From NCBI GenBank assembly GCA_902568875.1, contig CACFSG010000003.1:1-64000 (forward strand): a stretch of DNA of 64,000 nt. Direction: 5' to 3'. This DNA is from an uncultured Pelagibacteraceae bacterium. Its GTDB lineage: Bacteria > Pseudomonadota > Alphaproteobacteria > Pelagibacterales > Pelagibacteraceae. Numbering within the stretch: position 1 is the first letter of the stretch; every line of letters begins with the position of its first letter. The notes under the pieces are model-generated. The model saw only the letters and a program-made list of their open reading frames with translations, was not told the DNA's origin and ran no database searches. The translations under genes were made by a program, and so were the position numbers. Below, in pieces: positions 20,574-30,676 of the stretch.

Positions 20574-20972
20574 ATGGATTTAAGAATTTTAGAAATTGCT
20601 ACAAATACAGAAAACAACAAAGTTCTAGATAAACATACACATAAATCAAAAAACAAAAATCCAATTTGTGGTGATGAAATGGAAATAAGTCTATTGATTA
20701 AGAATAACAAAGTAATTGATATAGGTTATCAATGTAAGTCATGTATTTATTGTCAAGCTTCAGTGAGTCTTCTTTCTCGAAATATAAAAAATAAAAATTT
20801 AGATGAAATTAAAGAATTTATTATAATTTGTGAAAATATATTTGAAAACACTAAAATCAACTTAGAAAAAAAATGGAAAAATTTTAAAGAACTTTTTAAT
20901 AAAAAAAATAAATCTAGAAAAGAATGTTTGCTCCTTCCTTTAAGGACTGTATTAAAAGCTCTTGATGATTAA
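20574..20972 (+). CDS. NifU/SufU-like iron-sulfur scaffold-type protein
   Basis: NPICGDEMEISL, GYQCKSCIYCQASVSLLS, RKECLLLPLRTVLKAL. Confidence 0.75.
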   Translation: MDLRILEIATNTENNKVLDKHTHKSKNKNPICGDEMEISLLIKNNKVIDIGYQCKSCIYCQASVSLLSRNIKNKNLDEIKEFIIICENIFENTKINLEKKWKNFKELFNKKNKSRKECLLLPLRTVLKALDD

Positions 20973-21441
20973 ATTAAATAAAAATATTTTTAAAAAAGCT
21001 TTACTTGCTGGATTCTTTTCAGCTTTTACAATTGGGATATTAACAATTTTAACTTACAAAAGTGCTTTGGGATTATTCTTGGCGACGTCTTTTGGATCAT
21101 CAATGGTTTTGTTGTTTGGTTTTCCTGAAAGTCCATTTGCACAACCCAAAAATGTTTTTTTTGGGCATTTGATAACAGCTTTAGTTGGAGTTATTTTTGT
21201 TAATTTAATACCCTTGCCAATTTATATTAGCATAGCATTAGCAGTAGGTATTGGAATTTTTTTTATGATATTATTTAATGTAGTTCATCCTCCTGCTGGT
21301 GGAAATCCTATTATGGTTATAATTGGAAGTGTATCTTTCGATTATTTAATTCTACCAATTATTTCTGGTTGTATAATAATCATATCATTGGCAATATTAA
21401 TAAATAAATTTATCTTAAAAAAAAAATACCCATTAAAATAA
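20962..21441 (+). CDS. HPP-family membrane protein
   Basis: FGSSMVLLFGFPESPFAQPKNVFFGHL and VVHPPAGGNPIMVIIGS motifs, TM segments. First 10 nt overlap the upstream gene. Confidence 0.85.
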   Translation: MMIKLNKNIFKKALLAGFFSAFTIGILTILTYKSALGLFLATSFGSSMVLLFGFPESPFAQPKNVFFGHLITALVGVIFVNLIPLPIYISIALAVGIGIFFMILFNVVHPPAGGNPIMVIIGSVSFDYLILPIISGCIIIISLAILINKFILKKKYPLK

Positions 21442-21445
21442 ATTA

Positions 21446-22285
21446 ATGAATTCAAAATATAAAATAACAAAATTTAAAAAAAATAAATTTGAAAATATTG
21501 AAGATTTAATATCTATAGAAGAGCCATTAGAAATTTCTTTAAAATATAAAGAAAAAAAAAGTTGGCTCACAAAAAGCTTATCAATAACGATGAGAACTCC
21601 CGGCCATGATAAAGATTTAGTTAGAGGTTTTTTATTTAATGAACAAATTATCCAAAATATAAAAGATATTAAAAGTATAGAAAGTTATGGAGAAAAAGTT
21701 GGTCAATACAATATTCAAAATAAAATACTCATTACATTAAATAATTCTGATAATGTAAATATTTCAAAAATAAAAAGAGATTTTTTAACTAATTCTTCTT
21801 GTGGAGTTTGTGGCAAATCCTCTTTAGATGCCTTGGAAATTATAAAAAAAGATAAAACACCAAAATTAAATCCCAAATTAACTAAAGATATAATAATTAA
21901 ATCACCATCCATTCTTAAAAAAAACCAATCTGAATTTTCTAAAACAGGCGGAATTCATGCTAGTGGATTGTTTTCATCAGATGGAAATTTGATATCATTA
22001 AGGGAAGATGTGGGAAGACATAATGCTTTAGATAAAATGATTGGAGATTCTTTGTTAAAAAATATCCTTAAACCAAATGATCAATTTATAACGTGTTCTG
22101 GTCGCTTAAACTTTGAGCTGGTACAAAAAGTATTAATGACAAATATTGGATTAATGATAGGTGTAGGTGCGCCAACAAGCCTTGCAATTGATTTAGCGAA
22201 TAAATTTGACATGACCTTGATAGGTTTCGTAAAAGAGGACAGTTTTAATATTTACACAAATAACCAAAAAGTTATTGTGAGTTAA
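21446..22285 (+). CDS. fdhD: Formate dehydrogenase accessory sulfurtransferase FdhD
   Basis: MRTPGHDKDLVRGFLFNE, SSCGVCGKSSLDAL, TGGIHASGLF, REDVGRHNALDKMIG. Confidence 0.95.
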   Translation: MNSKYKITKFKKNKFENIEDLISIEEPLEISLKYKEKKSWLTKSLSITMRTPGHDKDLVRGFLFNEQIIQNIKDIKSIESYGEKVGQYNIQNKILITLNNSDNVNISKIKRDFLTNSSCGVCGKSSLDALEIIKKDKTPKLNPKLTKDIIIKSPSILKKNQSEFSKTGGIHASGLFSSDGNLISLREDVGRHNALDKMIGDSLLKNILKPNDQFITCSGRLNFELVQKVLMTNIGLMIGVGAPTSLAIDLANKFDMTLIGFVKEDSFNIYTNNQKVIVS

Positions 22286-22300
22286 AAAAGGAATTTTGCG

Positions 22301-23956
22301 GTGTCCAAAAATATAAGTAATTTATCTGGGAGAATTGGTTTAAAAGACAACTTATTTAAAAAGATGTCAGAAAATATTCTTAAAGATTCACCAAAAGATA
22401 TTAAAGAAATTGCTAAAGAATATAATATGGGTGTTTCTACAATTCATGGTGCTGAAAGCTTCTATGAATTTTTAAGACCTTCCCATAGAAAAAAAAAAGC
22501 TTTTGTTTGTAATGGTAGTGCATGTATGTGCTCTGGAACTCAGGAAAAATTAAAAAAGAAATTAAAAGAAAAATTGGGAGATGATAAAGTTGGAGAAATG
22601 TTTTGTTTAGGTCATTGTTATGAAAACAATGCTTTTCATTATGATGGTGAAAACTATGCTGGGAAAGATATTCAAAAAATAGATCAAATTCTTAAAGGTG
22701 AAAAAATTAAACAAGATAAGTTTTTTTCAAAAAGTTACGCTACTACAAGTTTTTTAATGGATAATAGTTTGTCTTCAATTGATTTATTTAAAAAATATCT
22801 AACAAAATTTTTAAAAAATAATAAAAAAGAAATTATAAAATCTTTACTTGATTCAAATTTAACAGGAAGAGGTGGAGCTGGATTTCCTACAGGGGTAAAA
22901 TGGGACTTTTGTAGTAAAGAACAATCAGAAAAAAAATATGTAATTTGTAATGCTGATGAAGGTGATTCAGGTGCCTTCTCAGATAGATATTTGTTAGAGG
23001 ATCAACCGCTTAAAGTTTTATTTGGAATGGTAATTTGTGGTTACGTGATTGGAAGTAATGAAGGAGTTTTATATATTAGAGGTGAATATCCAAAATCTAT
23101 TGAAGCAATTAATGGATGCATTAATGAATTAAAAAAATCTGGTTTATTAGGTAAAAATATTTTAGGAACTGATTTTTCTTTTGAATTAAATATTTGTATT
23201 GGTCAAGGAGCATACATTTGTGGTGAAGAAACTGCACTGATTGCTTCTATTGAAGGAAGAAGAGCTGAAGTTGACGTAAGACCCCCTTTTCCTGTTACTG
23301 AAGGACTTTATAAAAAACCAACTGTAGTAAATAATGTTGAAACTTTAGCAGCAGCATCAGGAATTCTAATTAATGGAGCAGATAATTTTTCAGCTATTGG
23401 AAATAAAAAATCTGCAGGAACAAAATTGGTTTGTTTAGATAGTTTTTTTAAAAATCCTGGTGTCTATGAAATTGATATGGGTACACCAATGAAAAAAATA
23501 TTTCATGAAATTGGTGGTGGTTATAAAGAGGAAATTAAAGCATTTCAAATTGGTGGTCCTTTAGGAGGTGTTGTCCCTATCACTGAAATTGATAATTTAA
23601 ATTTAGATTTTCAAGAATTTACCTCAAAAGGTTTTATGTTAGGTCATGCTAGTGTAGTAAGTATTCCTAAAAATTTTTCAATGACTGAATATATACATCA
23701 TTTGTTTGAGTTCTCTGCTGAAGAGTCTTGTGGCAAATGTTTTCCAGGACGACTTGGATCTTACAGAGGAAAAGAAATGTTTGATCAAGTTAAGAAAAAA
23801 ACTTCTAAAATTCCACTAAAATTACTTAATGAATTATTGATAACTATGCAAAAAGGCTGTTTATGTGCTCTTTGTGGTGCAATTCCTACTCCTATTATGA
23901 ACATCTTAAAATATTTTGGTGATGAAATGAAAAGTGATATGGTAAAAGATAATTAA
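22301..23956 (+). CDS. fdsB: NAD-dependent formate dehydrogenase, fused gamma/beta (NuoE-NuoF-like) subunit (GTG start)
   Basis: N-terminal NuoE-like 2Fe-2S region (CNGSACMCSGT...CLGHCYENN); NuoF-like region (GRGGAGFPTGVKW, CNADEGDSGAFSDR, YICGEETALIASIEGRRAEVD, SCGKCFPGRLG). Confidence 0.9.
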   Translation: MSKNISNLSGRIGLKDNLFKKMSENILKDSPKDIKEIAKEYNMGVSTIHGAESFYEFLRPSHRKKKAFVCNGSACMCSGTQEKLKKKLKEKLGDDKVGEMFCLGHCYENNAFHYDGENYAGKDIQKIDQILKGEKIKQDKFFSKSYATTSFLMDNSLSSIDLFKKYLTKFLKNNKKEIIKSLLDSNLTGRGGAGFPTGVKWDFCSKEQSEKKYVICNADEGDSGAFSDRYLLEDQPLKVLFGMVICGYVIGSNEGVLYIRGEYPKSIEAINGCINELKKSGLLGKNILGTDFSFELNICIGQGAYICGEETALIASIEGRRAEVDVRPPFPVTEGLYKKPTVVNNVETLAAASGILINGADNFSAIGNKKSAGTKLVCLDSFFKNPGVYEIDMGTPMKKIFHEIGGGYKEEIKAFQIGGPLGGVVPITEIDNLNLDFQEFTSKGFMLGHASVVSIPKNFSMTEYIHHLFEFSAEESCGKCFPGRLGSYRGKEMFDQVKKKTSKIPLKLLNELLITMQKGCLCALCGAIPTPIMNILKYFGDEMKSDMVKDN

Positions 23957-26724
23957 TGAGTTCTGAAAAAAGAAAAATTGCTTATATAGATGGTAAACCA
24001 TACGAAATTGGTACTAACCACACTTCTATTTTAAAATTCGTAAAAAGTTATGTAGGAGAAAAAAAAGTTCCAACTCTTTGTGATGATCCTAATTTAGCAC
24101 CTTATGGTGCTTGTAGAGTCTGTTCTGTTGAAGTTGCATTGCAAAAAGATGGACCAACAAAAGTGGTTGCCTCTTGTCATACTCCAGTTGCAGAAAATCA
24201 ACATATTTTTACATCTAATGAAAATCTTCAAAGTCTTAGAAAAAATATTGTAGAATTGGTTTTAAGTGACCACCCAATGGAATGTAATACTTGCGAAGTA
24301 AATAATAATTGTGAACTTCAAACAGTTGCTAATGATTTGGGTATTTCAGATCATAGATATAATAATCCAAAACAACACAAAGGTATTCCAAGAGATACTT
24401 CTCATGACTACATGAGAATGAATTTAGATAATTGTATTAACTGTGGAAGGTGCGTAAGAGCTTGTGATGAAATTCAAGGTTCATTTGTCCTAACTATGTC
24501 TGGAAGAGGATTTGAGTCCAGAATAACTACTGATAACGATATGATGTTTGGAGACTCTTCATGTGTTTCTTGTGGAGCTTGTGCTCACACATGTCCGACT
24601 GATGCAATTTCAGATGTTTTTCAATCTAAATCAGTTGCTGTAGATAAAAAGGTAAGAACTACTTGTTCTTATTGTGGAGTTGGTTGTAATTTAGAAGCAT
24701 CAATTAAAGATAATAAAGTAGTAGCAATAGATACACCTAAACAAACTGAAGTAAATGCCGGTCACACCTGTATTAAAGGAAGATATGCATTTGGCTTTTA
24801 TGATCATCCAGATAGATTAAAAACACCATTAATCAAAAGAAATGGTAAATTTAAAGAAGCAACTTGGGATGAAGCTTATGATTTTATTAAAAAAGAAATG
24901 CAAAGAATTATTAAAGACAATGGTCCGGACGCATTTGCCGGAATTTCATCAGCAAGATGTACTAATGAAGAAAATTATATTTTTCAAAAAATGATAAGGG
25001 CAGCTGTAGGAACAAATAGCGTAGATTGTTGTGCAAGAATTTGTCACTCACCTACTGCATGGGGGATGCAACAAACATTTGGAACAGGTGCTGCAACAAA
25101 CTCTACAGAAGATATTTATCACGCAGACCTTTTTTTAGTTATCGGTGCAAATCCAACAAATGCGCACCCTGTTACAGGGGCTAAAATAAAACAGCAAGTG
25201 ATGAAAGGTAAAAAACTTATTGTTTTAGATCCTATTACTACTGAGCTTGCAAAACTTGCAGACTACCATATTAAATTAAGACCAGGTACTAATGTTGCGG
25301 TTCTTAACATGATGTTACATTTTATAATTAAATCAAAATTATATAACGCTGATTTTATAAGAGACAGAACAGAAGGATTTGATAATTTTCTTAAAAATAT
25401 CGAAAGACAAGATGTTGATCATCTAGCAAAAGTTGCTGGTGTTAATAAACAACAAGTCAAAGAGGCTGCAATTGCATATGCCACTGCAAAAAATTCAATG
25501 GAGTTTCATGGTTTAGGGGTTACTGAACATGAACAAGGTTCAAAAACAGTAATGTTAATCGCTGACCTTGCAATGATTACTGGAAATATTGGAAGAAAAG
25601 GAGTTGGTGTAAATCCCCTAAGAGGTCAAAATAATGTTCAGGGTGCTGCTGACATGGGATGTCAACCTCACCAAGGTGCAGGGTATTTCGAAGTTTCAGA
25701 TAAAAAAAATCAAAAGTTTTATTCTGAAAAATATGGTGTTACTCATCCAACTAAACCTGGTCTTAAAATACCTCAAATGTTTGATGCTGCTATTAAAAAA
25801 GAAATTAAAGGAATTTGGATTATTGGTGAGGATATTGTTCAAACAGATCCTAATAGTGCTCATGTAGTTGAAGCTATGAATTCATTAGAGTTATTAGTGG
25901 TTCAAGAAATATTTATGAGTGAAACAGCAAAACTTGCAACTGTAGTTTTACCAGGAACTACATTTTTAGAAAAAGATGGAACATTTACTAATACCGAGAG
26001 AAGAGTACAAAGAGTTAACCGAGCAGTTCCACCATTACCAGGAACAAAACCTGATGGCGTTATAGTAACAGACATGATGCAAAAACTTGGATTTAATCAA
26101 CCTACTTATGATGCAGATCAAGTGTTATCAGAAATTGCTGATATTGTACCTTTTTTTAAAGGTATTACTCGAGAAAGATTAGGAAAATTTGGATTACAAT
26201 GGCCTGTAAAAGAAGATGGAACAGATACTGAAATATTACACACTGAAGAATTTAAATTAGGTAAAGGCCGATTAAAAAGTTTTGATTGGAAAGAATCTAC
26301 TGAAATTACAAATAACCAAAAAGATTACCCTTTAATATTAACTACTAGCCGTGTTTTACAACACTACAACGCTGCTACTATGACTAGAAGAACTAATAAT
26401 ATTAATATTGTTAACGAAGATGTTTTATTAATCCATCCTAAAGATGCGGCTGATAGAGATTTGAATACTGGTGATATTGGAAGATTATATTCAGGAAGAG
26501 GTGAAGTAGCTTTAAAAGTCGAAGTTACTGATAAAGTAAAAGAAGGAATCGTCTTTACAACGTTCCATTTCCCAGAACATATGGTGAATATGGTAACAGG
26601 ACATGGGAAAGATGAGGAAACAATGTGTGCAGAATATAAAGTGTCCTCAGTACAAGTTCAAAAAATTTCAAATCAATTTAAAACTGAAGTTAAACCAAAA
26701 GAGAATCAAGCAGAAGTTAGTTAA
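23956..26724 (+). CDS. fdsA: NAD-dependent formate dehydrogenase alpha (molybdopterin) subunit
   Basis: NuoG-like N-terminus (LCDDPNLAPYGACRVC), 4Fe-4S clusters, TCSYCGVGCNLEA, SARCTNEENYIFQKMIRAAVGTNSVDCCARICHSPTAWGM (Cys rather than Sec), DxGCQP. Confidence 0.93.
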   Translation: MSSEKRKIAYIDGKPYEIGTNHTSILKFVKSYVGEKKVPTLCDDPNLAPYGACRVCSVEVALQKDGPTKVVASCHTPVAENQHIFTSNENLQSLRKNIVELVLSDHPMECNTCEVNNNCELQTVANDLGISDHRYNNPKQHKGIPRDTSHDYMRMNLDNCINCGRCVRACDEIQGSFVLTMSGRGFESRITTDNDMMFGDSSCVSCGACAHTCPTDAISDVFQSKSVAVDKKVRTTCSYCGVGCNLEASIKDNKVVAIDTPKQTEVNAGHTCIKGRYAFGFYDHPDRLKTPLIKRNGKFKEATWDEAYDFIKKEMQRIIKDNGPDAFAGISSARCTNEENYIFQKMIRAAVGTNSVDCCARICHSPTAWGMQQTFGTGAATNSTEDIYHADLFLVIGANPTNAHPVTGAKIKQQVMKGKKLIVLDPITTELAKLADYHIKLRPGTNVAVLNMMLHFIIKSKLYNADFIRDRTEGFDNFLKNIERQDVDHLAKVAGVNKQQVKEAAIAYATAKNSMEFHGLGVTEHEQGSKTVMLIADLAMITGNIGRKGVGVNPLRGQNNVQGAADMGCQPHQGAGYFEVSDKKNQKFYSEKYGVTHPTKPGLKIPQMFDAAIKKEIKGIWIIGEDIVQTDPNSAHVVEAMNSLELLVVQEIFMSETAKLATVVLPGTTFLEKDGTFTNTERRVQRVNRAVPPLPGTKPDGVIVTDMMQKLGFNQPTYDADQVLSEIADIVPFFKGITRERLGKFGLQWPVKEDGTDTEILHTEEFKLGKGRLKSFDWKESTEITNNQKDYPLILTTSRVLQHYNAATMTRRTNNINIVNEDVLLIHPKDAADRDLNTGDIGRLYSGRGEVALKVEVTDKVKEGIVFTTFHFPEHMVNMVTGHGKDEETMCAEYKVSSVQVQKISNQFKTEVKPKENQAEVS

Positions 26725-26729
26725 ATCTA

Positions 26730-28178
26730 ATGACCATTGGATGGTGTTTCGATAATACCTATTACAAACTACCAAACTCATTTAAAGAAAATACAAAACC
26801 AATTCCAGTTAAAAAACCTGAATTAATTATATTAAATAAAAATCTTACAAAAGAATTAAATCTCGATTTTTCAAATTTAAATAATAAAGAAATATCAGAA
26901 ATATTTGCTGGTAATTCACTCCCTAAAGGAAGCAACAGTATTGCTCAAGCATACGCAGGACATCAATTTGGTCATTTTACAATGTTAGGTGATGGCAGAG
27001 CCGTTTTAATTGGAGAACACTTATCTAAAAAAAAAGATAGATATGATATTCAGTTTAAAGGGTCAGGAAAAACTGCTTTTTCAAGAAATGGTGATGGAAG
27101 AGCTGCATTAGGACCAATGTTGAGGGAATATATTGTAAGTGAAGCTATGCATAATTTATCTATACCAACAACAAGAAGTTTGGCAGTTGTTAAAACAGGT
27201 GAAGAGGTAATAAGAGAAACTCCTTTGCATGGGGCAATACTTACAAGGGTCGCCTTAAGTCATATTAGGGTTGGAACTTTTCAATATATTGCAGCTAGAC
27301 AAAAAAAAAATGAATTAGAAACTTTATTAAATTATGTGATTAAAAGACATTACCCAAATATTGAAAATTCTAAAAATAAAGCAATAGATCTCTTAAAAAC
27401 TGTTTTAGATAAACAAATTGACCTTGTGGTTAACTGGATGAGAGTTGGTTTTATACATGGAGTAATGAATACTGACAATATGAGTATCTCTGGTGAAACA
27501 ATTGATTACGGTCCATGTGCGTTTATGGACACCTATGATCCAAAAACTGTATTTAGTTCTATAGATCAAATGGGTAGATATGCATATTGTAATCAACCAA
27601 TTATTACAAAATGGAATCTTTCAAGATTTGCTGAATGCTTAATACCATTAATTGATCAAGATCAAAATAAAGCAATTCAATTAGCTACTGAAATAATTAA
27701 TACATTCGAGAAAAAATATGAAGAAAAATGGCTCAACATGATGAGGGACAAACTAGGTTTATTTGGTACTGATGAAAAAGATAAGTTTTTAATTTTAGAT
27801 TTGTTAACTTGGATGCATCAAAAAAAAATAGACTACACAAATACTTTTTGTCATTTAATGAACTTTAAAATTCAAAAAATCAAAAACTATGAAGATAATA
27901 TCTTCCAAAATTGGAAAAAAAGATGGCAAAAAAGATTATCAACTAATAACAATACGCCAGAAAAATACATAAAATTGATGAGGAGTGTTAATCCACTTGT
28001 AATACCAAGAAATCACAAAGTCGAAGAAGTCTTACATGAAGCAAATCAGAATAATCTAAAACCAATCAATCAACTTTTAGAAATTTTAAACAATCCCTAT
28101 ACTGAACAAAAAAATATAATTGAATATCAAACCCCATCTATTTCAAATGAAAAATATCAAACTTTTTGTGGAACTTAA
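26730..28178 (+). CDS. selO: Protein adenylyltransferase SelO (YdiU/UPF0061 family)
   Basis: AYAGHQFGHFTMLGDGRAVLIGE, DIQFKGSGKTAFSRNGDGRAALGPMLREYIVSEAMH, GFIHGVMNTDNMSISGETIDYGPCAFMD. Confidence 0.93.
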   Translation: MTIGWCFDNTYYKLPNSFKENTKPIPVKKPELIILNKNLTKELNLDFSNLNNKEISEIFAGNSLPKGSNSIAQAYAGHQFGHFTMLGDGRAVLIGEHLSKKKDRYDIQFKGSGKTAFSRNGDGRAALGPMLREYIVSEAMHNLSIPTTRSLAVVKTGEEVIRETPLHGAILTRVALSHIRVGTFQYIAARQKKNELETLLNYVIKRHYPNIENSKNKAIDLLKTVLDKQIDLVVNWMRVGFIHGVMNTDNMSISGETIDYGPCAFMDTYDPKTVFSSIDQMGRYAYCNQPIITKWNLSRFAECLIPLIDQDQNKAIQLATEIINTFEKKYEEKWLNMMRDKLGLFGTDEKDKFLILDLLTWMHQKKIDYTNTFCHLMNFKIQKIKNYEDNIFQNWKKRWQKRLSTNNNTPEKYIKLMRSVNPLVIPRNHKVEEVLHEANQNNLKPINQLLEILNNPYTEQKNIIEYQTPSISNEKYQTFCGT

Positions 28179-29282
28179 TTAAAGAACATAAGGTTCTGGT
28201 CTAGCTTTTTTGCCTAAAACTCTCTCAACTGCCATATTTGAAATATCAATAGATTGATAAGCTCCTGTAATTATTAATTCTGTTAAAGCTCTACCAATAC
28301 CAGGAGCTTGCATTAACCCTCTTCCAGTAAAACCAGTAGCTAAATAAACATTCTCATATTTAGGGTGTTTACCTACAACTGCATTATTATCTAATCTATT
28401 ACAATCATAATATCCTGCCCATCCTCCAGTTAATTTTAATTCTTCAAAAGCTGGAATTCTATTTGCAAGTGCTGGCCAAACTAATTCTTCAAAATCATCC
28501 CAAGCAGGTTCTAAGTCTTTAGCATCAAAAACAGATTTTGGAGATCCAGCTAAATATTCTTTACCTTCTGGTCTCCAATAAACTCCTGAAGGTAAGTCTC
28601 CTGTCAAAGGCATTTCAGGAATATGTTTAGGACACTTAACTCTAAATACAGTATGTTTTTGTGGTTCTACAGGTATATCGTCCAGTAATTCTTTAGTCCA
28701 ACATCCTGCAGCAGAAATAATTATTTTTGCTTTAATTTCTGAAAGACTTTTAATATTACCTTTTACAAATTCAGCTCCAAGTTCAGTTGCTTTACTTTTT
28801 AAAGCACTATGAAACATAAATGGGTCAATCCAACCTTCGGTTTTGTTGTCAGTAAAAGTTGCTGTTTCTATACCTTCGTTATTAATATATGGAAATATTT
28901 TTGATAATTCTGAGCCTTTAATATTTTTTGTACCAGCATCACATGCTTTGTGATTCTCTAAAGCACGATATTGTTCCTCAGCATCATCAGGTCCAAACAT
29001 TAATAAATATCCATTTGGAACCATGCTAGCTGTAGGGTTTGGATTTTTTTCAGTTTTTAATATTTCAGGTATCTGAAATATAAATTCTTTAGCAAATTTT
29101 CCCAATAAAATATTCTCTTTTTGATAAAATTGTCTTCTAAAACCACCCAGAGATAAAGGGAATGAAGCTTGTTTATAAGTTGGATCTCTCTCTATAACTT
29201 TAACTTTTCTTCCTTCTTTAGATAAAAAATAAGCCGATGCAGCACCTATAATTCCACCACCAACTATAACAACATCATCCAT
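28179..29282 (-). CDS. FAD-dependent amino-acid oxidase/dehydrogenase (DadA/sarcosine-oxidase-like family)
   Basis: DVVIVGGGIIGAASAYFLSKEGRKVKVIER Rossmann motif; GWAGYYDCNRLDNNAVVGKHPKYENVYLATGFTGRGLMQAPGIGRALTELI. Confidence 0.8.
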   Translation of the reverse strand: MDDVVIVGGGIIGAASAYFLSKEGRKVKVIERDPTYKQASFPLSLGGFRRQFYQKENILLGKFAKEFIFQIPEILKTEKNPNPTASMVPNGYLLMFGPDDAEEQYRALENHKACDAGTKNIKGSELSKIFPYINNEGIETATFTDNKTEGWIDPFMFHSALKSKATELGAEFVKGNIKSLSEIKAKIIISAAGCWTKELLDDIPVEPQKHTVFRVKCPKHIPEMPLTGDLPSGVYWRPEGKEYLAGSPKSVFDAKDLEPAWDDFEELVWPALANRIPAFEELKLTGGWAGYYDCNRLDNNAVVGKHPKYENVYLATGFTGRGLMQAPGIGRALTELIITGAYQSIDISNMAVERVLGKKARPEPYVL

Positions 29283-29365
29283 AAATATAAATTAATTATA
29301 ATAATAAAATCTATAAAAAGTAATTATAGAATCATCTTAATATTCATATTATATATTAAATATCA

Positions 29366-30118
29366 ATGAATAATAAAGTTATTTGGATAACTGGAGGAAG
29401 TAGTGGTATTGGCAAAGCATTAGCTTATAAATTTGCCAATGAAGGTTGGCAAGTTGCATTGTCTGCTAGAAGAGAAGAATTATTAAATGAAATATCTAGA
29501 TCAAATAACAACATTCATTCTTTCCCTCTTGACGTGTTAAATGTTGAAAAATGCAAAGAAGTTTTTAATAAAATTGTTAGTAAATTTAAAAATATAGACA
29601 TTGCTGTATTTTCTACTGGAATTCATGATCCAAATTCTGAAAGAAAATTAAATTTAGAAAGTATCAGAAAAATTATGGAAACAAACTTTTTTGGAACAAT
29701 AAATAGTGTAAATTCAGTTTATAATTATTTTAAAGATAAAAAATCTGGCCACATTTCAATTGTCTCTTCTGTGGCTGGATATAGGGGTCTACCAATGGCT
29801 GGGGCTTATTGTGCATCAAAATCGGCACTTATTAGTTACGCAGAAAGCTTATATTTTGAAATGAAAAGATTTAATGTAAGGGTATCAGTTGTTAATCCTG
29901 GCTTCATTAAAACTCCAATGACCAATCAAAATCCTTTTCCAATGCCAATGATAGTATCAGCAGAATTCGCTGCTGAAGAAATGTTTAAAGGTTTAACAAA
30001 ATCAAATTCTTTTGAAATTCATTTTCCTAAAAAATTTACGTTTATTATGAAAATTTTAAAAATAATGCCCAATTGGCTTTATTTAAAACTTATTAAAAAA
30101 GGTATGAAATTAATTTAA
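29366..30118 (+). CDS. Short-chain dehydrogenase/reductase
   Basis: WITGGSSGIGKALA, SVAGYRGLPMAGAYCASKSAL, VNPGFIKTPMT. Confidence 0.88.
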   Translation: MNNKVIWITGGSSGIGKALAYKFANEGWQVALSARREELLNEISRSNNNIHSFPLDVLNVEKCKEVFNKIVSKFKNIDIAVFSTGIHDPNSERKLNLESIRKIMETNFFGTINSVNSVYNYFKDKKSGHISIVSSVAGYRGLPMAGAYCASKSALISYAESLYFEMKRFNVRVSVVNPGFIKTPMTNQNPFPMPMIVSAEFAAEEMFKGLTKSNSFEIHFPKKFTFIMKILKIMPNWLYLKLIKKGMKLI

Positions 30119-30120
30119 AG

Positions 30121-30669
30121 TTAATTTTTTTTAAAGAAAACTGTTAGTTCTCCTACTTTAAAACCAAATTTTGAAAGCGTTGCTCTATTAATTGCAACTT
30201 TATCATCTTGTTTGAAAATCCAATCATCAAATCTAATTTTTATACTTTTACCCTTAAATGGTACCATTAAATTATATTCAAATTTAAATGCGTTACCATA
30301 AGAAACTCCTTTTGCAATACCCACTACATCTGGTGCAGTTCCAGAATAATTGTGTTCATCAATTTTTTCAATTTTCCAAATTCTTTTTTGTTCTTCTCCA
30401 TCTTTCCAATAAAAATCTTCCTCTAATGTAAGTATATTATTTTCAAATTTCCCACTCATATTTGCTTTAAAACTTCTGGTAACTTTTCCTTTTCTATCTT
30501 GCAATATTCCCCAAGCTTCAACCTCACCTTCAAAATATTCTTCTATTTTAATTATTGGTTTTGTATTTTTAAAATCTTCTGGTCTCATATTTTCATTGTT
30601 AAAATAGTTTTTATATATTGCAAAAAAAATAACTAATATAGTTAAAAAAATAAGTATTTTTTTTATCAT
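30121..30669 (-). CDS. DUF3833-like lipoprotein-sized protein
   Basis: N-terminal hydrophobic segment; YFEGEVEAWGILQDRKGKVTRSFKANMSG, EEDFYWKDGEEQKRIWKI, DDWIFKQDDKVAINRATLSKFGFKVGELTVFFKK; neighbour of CFA synthase. Confidence 0.75.
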   Translation of the reverse strand: MIKKILIFLTILVIFFAIYKNYFNNENMRPEDFKNTKPIIKIEEYFEGEVEAWGILQDRKGKVTRSFKANMSGKFENNILTLEEDFYWKDGEEQKRIWKIEKIDEHNYSGTAPDVVGIAKGVSYGNAFKFEYNLMVPFKGKSIKIRFDDWIFKQDDKVAINRATLSKFGFKVGELTVFFKKN

Positions 30670-30676
30670 TAATTAA

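Noticed and set aside
23956-26724. Selenocysteine in FdsA because selO is adjacent
   Set aside because: The active-site position is an ordinary Cys within a continuous frame, and SelO is an AMPylase not required for Sec incorporation into FDH.
20220-27596. ORFs 20220-20426, 21715-21912, 25634-25867 and 27405-27596
   Set aside because: Embedded in mobA, fdhD, fdsA and selO on other frames; no support.
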